DNA of 64,000 nucleotides from Argentina anserina (lineage: Eukaryota > Streptophyta > Magnoliopsida > Rosales > Rosaceae), in the NCBI RefSeq assembly GCF_933775445.1, contig NC_065872.1, positions 20,522,001 to 20,586,000 on the forward strand, read 5' to 3'. Of the stretch, positions 59,829 to 64,000 are shown piece after piece. How positions within the stretch are numbered: position 1 is the stretch's first letter; each line of letters starts with the position of its first letter. The notes under the pieces were generated by a model, which did no database searches, was not told the origin of the DNA, and saw nothing but the letters and a program-made list of their open reading frames with translations. Made by a program: the position numbers and the translations under genes.

Positions 59829-61783
59829 ATGGTACATACACTAATCTAAACTACAGATATTTTTCTTGTGTTTATATATGTTGCCTCCTAGATTTGCTTG
59901 AGTATAACAATTGTGTGGAAATGGAAGCAGAAAATTTGTATTTGGTTCATCTTTTTAAGTACTGTGTTTTGACATGATGTTAGGAAATCCGGGCATTGAG
60001 GGAAATTAGCCTATAAATTACCCCTGAAGCAGAGGAATTCAAGGCTATGCAGAACGTTTTCATATGTCATTGCTTTCCTTTTCAGCAAAATAAATCTTAT
60101 GCTTGATTATCGTAGAGACTGTATGATTGATGTATTATGGGCTGGTATTCAAGCTCTTTTTATTCCGCGCAGTGAAACTTCTCTTTAATTTTGAGAAATA
60201 ACCATAATTTGATGTTCAAATTGATTTTTAGCCTTCTTTTTTTATTTGTTGAAAAATAACCAAAAAAAAGTGATTGAGACCACAATACCCTTCCTCTCTT
60301 TTGTAATAGAACGATGAGACCTTCAATTCTTTCATCTGACTTCGATCTGCTGCTTCTACTTCTACTTCTACGTACACGCAAGAAACCTTTCTCTCTCTTC
60401 TCTTCTATTCGTTTCCCTTCCTTTTCAGTTAATAATCCAAGCGGTGCTGAAATTCAAGTCTAACATATAGTTCTTTACAAGAACAAGACCCATATACATT
60501 TATCTACAACTCCTACAAGGTCCCAGAAACCCAACTTTATCAGTCGACAAATGCCATTGATTGAGTAATAAAAGAATCCAATTTTGGTGTTGCAACACGA
60601 CGGGATTTGAGCTGAAGCTCTAATCTCATGCTCTTTTATTTTGCAGCTCCAATATCCTCCTCTTTCGATCGGTTCGCACCTTAGATATGTTGCAAGATTT
60701 GAAGGTGGTTTCTTTGAGAATCCTAGATCTTTTCTGAGAAAGAACATTATCTATCAGAAAAGTTTTTTTTTGGTTTCAACATACAAGGGAAATTTTGGGC
60801 AAAAACTAGTGGTTGAAGCAGAGGACTTGTGATTTACAATTCAAGTAGTGATTGACAAAACCTCTGCATCTGGGTTTGGTGAGGTCTCAAGTTTCAAACT
60901 TTTTCTGTCTTCCCTGTGGTTGTGCTGTCTCCGATCTGCACAAAGAGAAGGAGAAACAAGATGAATAGAGTACGAAGGGTCAATTTATAAAATCAGTCAT
61001 TTTTCTAGTTGGTGGTGAGATATAGACCATTGGATATAGAAAATAACAGGTGTCGCAATCTCTGTGAAAGCTTAGGTAGGTTAGCAGATAATAAGCTCAG
61101 GAGAGGATCCAAGTCCAGCAAATAAGGTGTTAATTAGAAAATCTTGTATGCATCAAGTGTATTATACATGACGTATGCATATGTATGCACACAATCTAAA
61201 CTATTTAAAATAATTTATACACACGGCCCACCGTATATGTATATGATTTCTTATAATCTGTACCGTTCACAACGTGATACTCTGGTTGTTAATTAGTCAC
61301 TCAACCGTTAATGTTTAGTTGATCTAATTAGCTCCACAGGCAATTTTGTCTTTGTTAAGAAGCAAATTCACAAACCATGGATTGTAGAAATGTCTCATCG
61401 TATAAGACATCAAGGAAGGTGTTGTACATGTGGGGTTTGGAAGTTTGCAAAGGCCATAAAGTATCGGGCAACAAAGTCTCGTTTGGTCTTATGGCAACTT
61501 CAGTTTGAATTCTTGCATCAATTCAGTTTGTTCACAAATGTGAGCATTCTTCAATCTTTATTTATTGTTCAGAGTATGAAGAGAACACCATTCTCAAAAA
61601 AGTGAAGAAAACTATCCTTCCCAGTTGTCATACCAAAAGTATATTAAAAACCATACTTTCGTATTCGCTTGGATCACTGATAAATATAATAGCGAGTAAT
61701 AGGAAATTAACACTACGATTAAGCTTTATCAGTTCATCGGCTGTTAGCCTGTTACAACTCCCACAAGTAGAATCATGAGCACT
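59829..61783. other. Non-coding region after the receptor relic
   Basis: No gene recognised. It includes the right copy of the 4.1-kb-spaced repeat ends. Short frames at 60,475-60,747 (minus) and 61,390-61,605 (plus) show no family resemblance. Confidence 0.45.
60220..61116. repeat. Block whose two ends recur 4.1 kb upstream (right copy)
   Basis: See the left copy at 56,115-57,012. Offsets between matching landmarks are 4,103 at the left end and 4,104-4,105 at the right end. Confidence 0.55.
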
Positions 61784-61981
61784 TCAAATTGGATGTTTCT
61801 TATGAGAAAGTTCAACTTCAAGGCTCTTAATTTCGTTTCTTAGATCTTGCGAATTGACTCCTATATATTGCTGTATTCTTTCTCTAGTGCCATCAGAATT
61901 CAAGCTCATAAGACGCTTCAAACATTTAAGATACTCCACCTTCATTTCAGGAGACTCAGGGATTGATCTTTCACTTACAAA
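61784..61981 (-). CDS. Probable last coding exon of an unrecognised minus-strand gene
   Basis: On the minus strand an acceptor (ttcacag) precedes 65 codons beginning FVSERSIPESPEMKVEYLKC and ending ELSHKKHPI, then TGA at 61,786-61,784. The residues are acidic and helical with no low complexity. The reading phase (0) matches the donor of the exon at 63,503-63,571. The predicted peptide, mostly charged helix, suggests a coiled-coil or structural protein, but I do not recognise the family. The 3' end would lie just below 61,784. Confidence 0.5.
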   Translation of the reverse strand, partial: FVSERSIPESPEMKVEYLKCLKRLMSLNSDGTRERIQQYIGVNSQDLRNEIKSLEVELSHKKHPI

Positions 61982-63502
61982 CTGTGAATTCGACAAGTAC
62001 AAAAAAAAAGAGGAAAATTACATCTGTAGTGATTTGGAAAAAAGAATTATATATAATGTGTAAGATAACAGACACATACAACTAAAATCAGAACCAATAA
62101 GACACATTTTTCAGGGGATATGCTCCATTAAGTAGCGCACTTTCATGAAAAGAAAAAACGAAAAAATCTGACTAATCTTGACTTGCCAAAGAACTTTCCA
62201 CTAGTGGATACAAAGATATAGATAATTACTTCCAAATTCATACGCGGATATACATGATGTTCAGAGGATGTTCTGCAAAATTGACCAAGTGGTAATAACA
62301 AATTTGGTTTTAGGGAATGGGCTCAATTTGCTATAAAAGCCTAGCTAGGATGTGCTTGTCTTTTGCAAAAAAACTGACATGTTTTATCAATACAGCATAC
62401 AATGAATATGGGCACAACAATTCCAAAAGTTAAGATGACACTAGCACTAGCACAATATCACTCCTTCTTGAAGATGACATTAGAGTCAAATCCTTCACTG
62501 TTCATGAGTGAAAGAAATGAATAAGAGAGCACCTAATCTAGCCATATGGTTCCAGAAGTCTCTACAAGTCACATGTCTTTCCAAATAATTCTATTTCAGT
62601 TTAAGAGTTTTAAAGTTTATTTTATTAAGTCTCGTGTGCTTCAGGTCTGGGAAGTCAAAAGAGTATTATATGATCGAGTCTGTAATGCTAGTTACTGTGA
62701 GCTCTCTGCTAAACTATAATAAGTGTAAATGCCAGATATGTCTTGGCAATTATCAAAGTATTCTACATCCTGTCTTGATGATCCTCAAGAGTATTCTGAA
62801 TTTTCGTGAGCTACGAATGTTAGTTTGAGGCCCGGTTTGGTGAGAAGCCTGGGATTCTTTTCCATATTTCTGTGTCTAACCCTACATAAATGTATGTTTC
62901 AGCTCTAAACTATAGCGTTTGTTGATCCTGGTATCTTATAGACAATAAATACCCATTACCACCCCTTCCCTGATTGCTTTCCAGAGAATACTTGTATATA
63001 TGATACCACTATGAATCCTGATCACAAACTCCAACTCCAACTCTAATTTTGGCAGGTCTTTATTTTAAAGTCCATCCATCTCTGTTGTAATAAGTCACAC
63101 ATATCAATGCTAAGCCTAGGTGGGATGTAATTATATCTGACAGTTCCTTGAATTTCTGATTTTTTTTTAAAAGGGCTGATCTTAGGTGGAATTTTATTTT
63201 TCGTCATTATTTTACTATTTATCATAATATTTTTCTCATATTGAAAATTGTGTTTAGTTTAACCTATAGTCGAATGTTTTTGGAGTCACAACCACTTTGG
63301 CTGATAAAGTGAGTTCTGTTAATAATAGTATAGATAATCAATAACACTTATTTCATTTCCAAATTCTGATCAAACCTCACTATTGTTGAAATAATATTAG
63401 AAAGAGCAAAAGAGCAAGTGTATATGTTGCATAACCGTTAACAAGAGGAAAAGAAAAACCATACAAAAGAATGCAAAAAAGATACAAGTTACATGAATGT
63501 AC
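61982..63502 (-). other. Probable intron of the minus-strand gene
   Basis: AT-rich, no coding signal. It is bounded by GT (63,502-63,501 in reverse) and AG (61,983-61,982 in reverse). Small undetected exons within it cannot be excluded. Confidence 0.4.
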
Positions 63503-63571
63503 CTCTTTGTAAGCTAATATACATTCCAATAGTGCATTCTCCGCTTCGATATTGGCTGCATGCTCATACTG
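63503..63571 (-). CDS. Internal exon of the unrecognised minus-strand gene
   Basis: Minus strand: acceptor 'tatatag' then exactly 23 codons, QYEHAANIEAENALLECIL and AYKE, then donor gtacat. The length is a multiple of three and both borders are phase 0. The helical, acidic character continues that of the downstream exon. The gene continues beyond the window's right end; 63,572-64,000 probably includes another intron, and a possible exon end near 63,995 cannot be judged. Confidence 0.45.
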
Positions 63572-64000
63572 CTATATAATACAAAATGTTTTCATACAAA
63601 TAAGGAGATTAATTGACTAGTGAGGGTTATTAAAATTTAATAGTTATACAAAATGGTTGTAGTAGAAAATAATAATTCGGGTCATTATTAAATCCTTAAA
63701 CAAATGCAGCACTGACTAATATTATCCTAAACGATTGCATCACTAACTACAGCCAAAAACAGCAACTGTAACTCTTCAATTTAAAATTAGATAAACATAA
63801 CGTGGCTGTTTAGGTGTCATAAAATATCAAAAACGGGTCCCTTTAAGAAATTTCAGTCCATTTCAAAAATCTCCAATGCCAATCCCAGAACAAACTGTTA
63901 AAAAAAATCCCAAACTAATCACCACTCCAGAAAACAAGAGAATAAAATCCCACAGCTCTCGATCTATTGGGTATTATGAGGAAAGACAAAACCTTACAAG

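Noticed and set aside
1..64000. tRNA, rRNA, plastid or mitochondrial DNA insertions
   Set aside because: No stretch resembled tRNA cloverleaf genes, rRNA or organelle genes on reading; a proper scan could still find short pieces.

Overview
This window is nuclear DNA of a flowering plant, most likely a eudicot. It is AT-rich, contains introns, and carries Ty1/copia and Ty3/gypsy retrotransposons, MITEs, a plant-mobile-domain (PMD) gene relic, an LRR receptor-like-protein relic and a mitochondrial HMG-CoA lyase gene with plant-type exons. A rosid such as a member of the Rosaceae would fit, but the sequence does not prove a family. Most of the window is decayed transposon sequence. Only one gene is complete and intact by eye.

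Layout. 1-5.5 kb: intergenic or intronic DNA with a complex tandem-repeat array (about 2.3-4.8 kb) and the apparent 5' end of a minus-strand gene (exons near 5.0-5.4 kb). 6.5-24.1 kb: retrotransposon complex I. A minus-strand gypsy remnant (7.47-11.4 kb, two LTR copies plus a gag fragment) lies in LTR-like DNA. Next comes a plus-strand Athila-type element (gag-pol relic 12.98-17.62 kb, 3' LTR 19,293-21,276). It abuts a reverse-orientation LTR stump, which together with a 2.2-kb solo LTR (21,681-23,878, perfect ATACT target duplication) sits inside a minus-strand copia gag fragment. 24.1-29.6 kb: non-coding DNA with small repeats. 29.6-32.5 kb: PMD pseudogene. 33.0-45.1 kb: complex II, a minus-strand copia element split by a 6.6-kb insertion (33,639-40,225) that is itself an inverted pair of LTR elements whose coding parts are gone. 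45.1-49.3 kb: non-coding DNA with a 906-bp Mutator-like MITE and a second inverted-repeat element. 49.4-56.1 kb: HMG-CoA lyase, seven coding exons, with a 2.9-kb gag-protease-only retrotransposon in its last intron. 57.1-59.8 kb: EIX/Cf-like receptor-like-protein pseudogene. 61.8-64 kb: 3' exons of an unrecognised minus-strand gene.

How the parts relate. The functional content is the HMG-CoA lyase gene (leucine catabolism and ketone-body-type cleavage of HMG-CoA in mitochondria) and perhaps the two partial minus-strand genes at the window ends. The rest records repeated rounds of LTR-element insertion. One Athila-like LTR family occurs six times in two orientations and has landed in two different copia elements. 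I found no convincing new biochemical system. The most informative observations are the nesting history, a gypsy remnant flanked by a 60-bp duplication, and the small gag-protease element in an intron.
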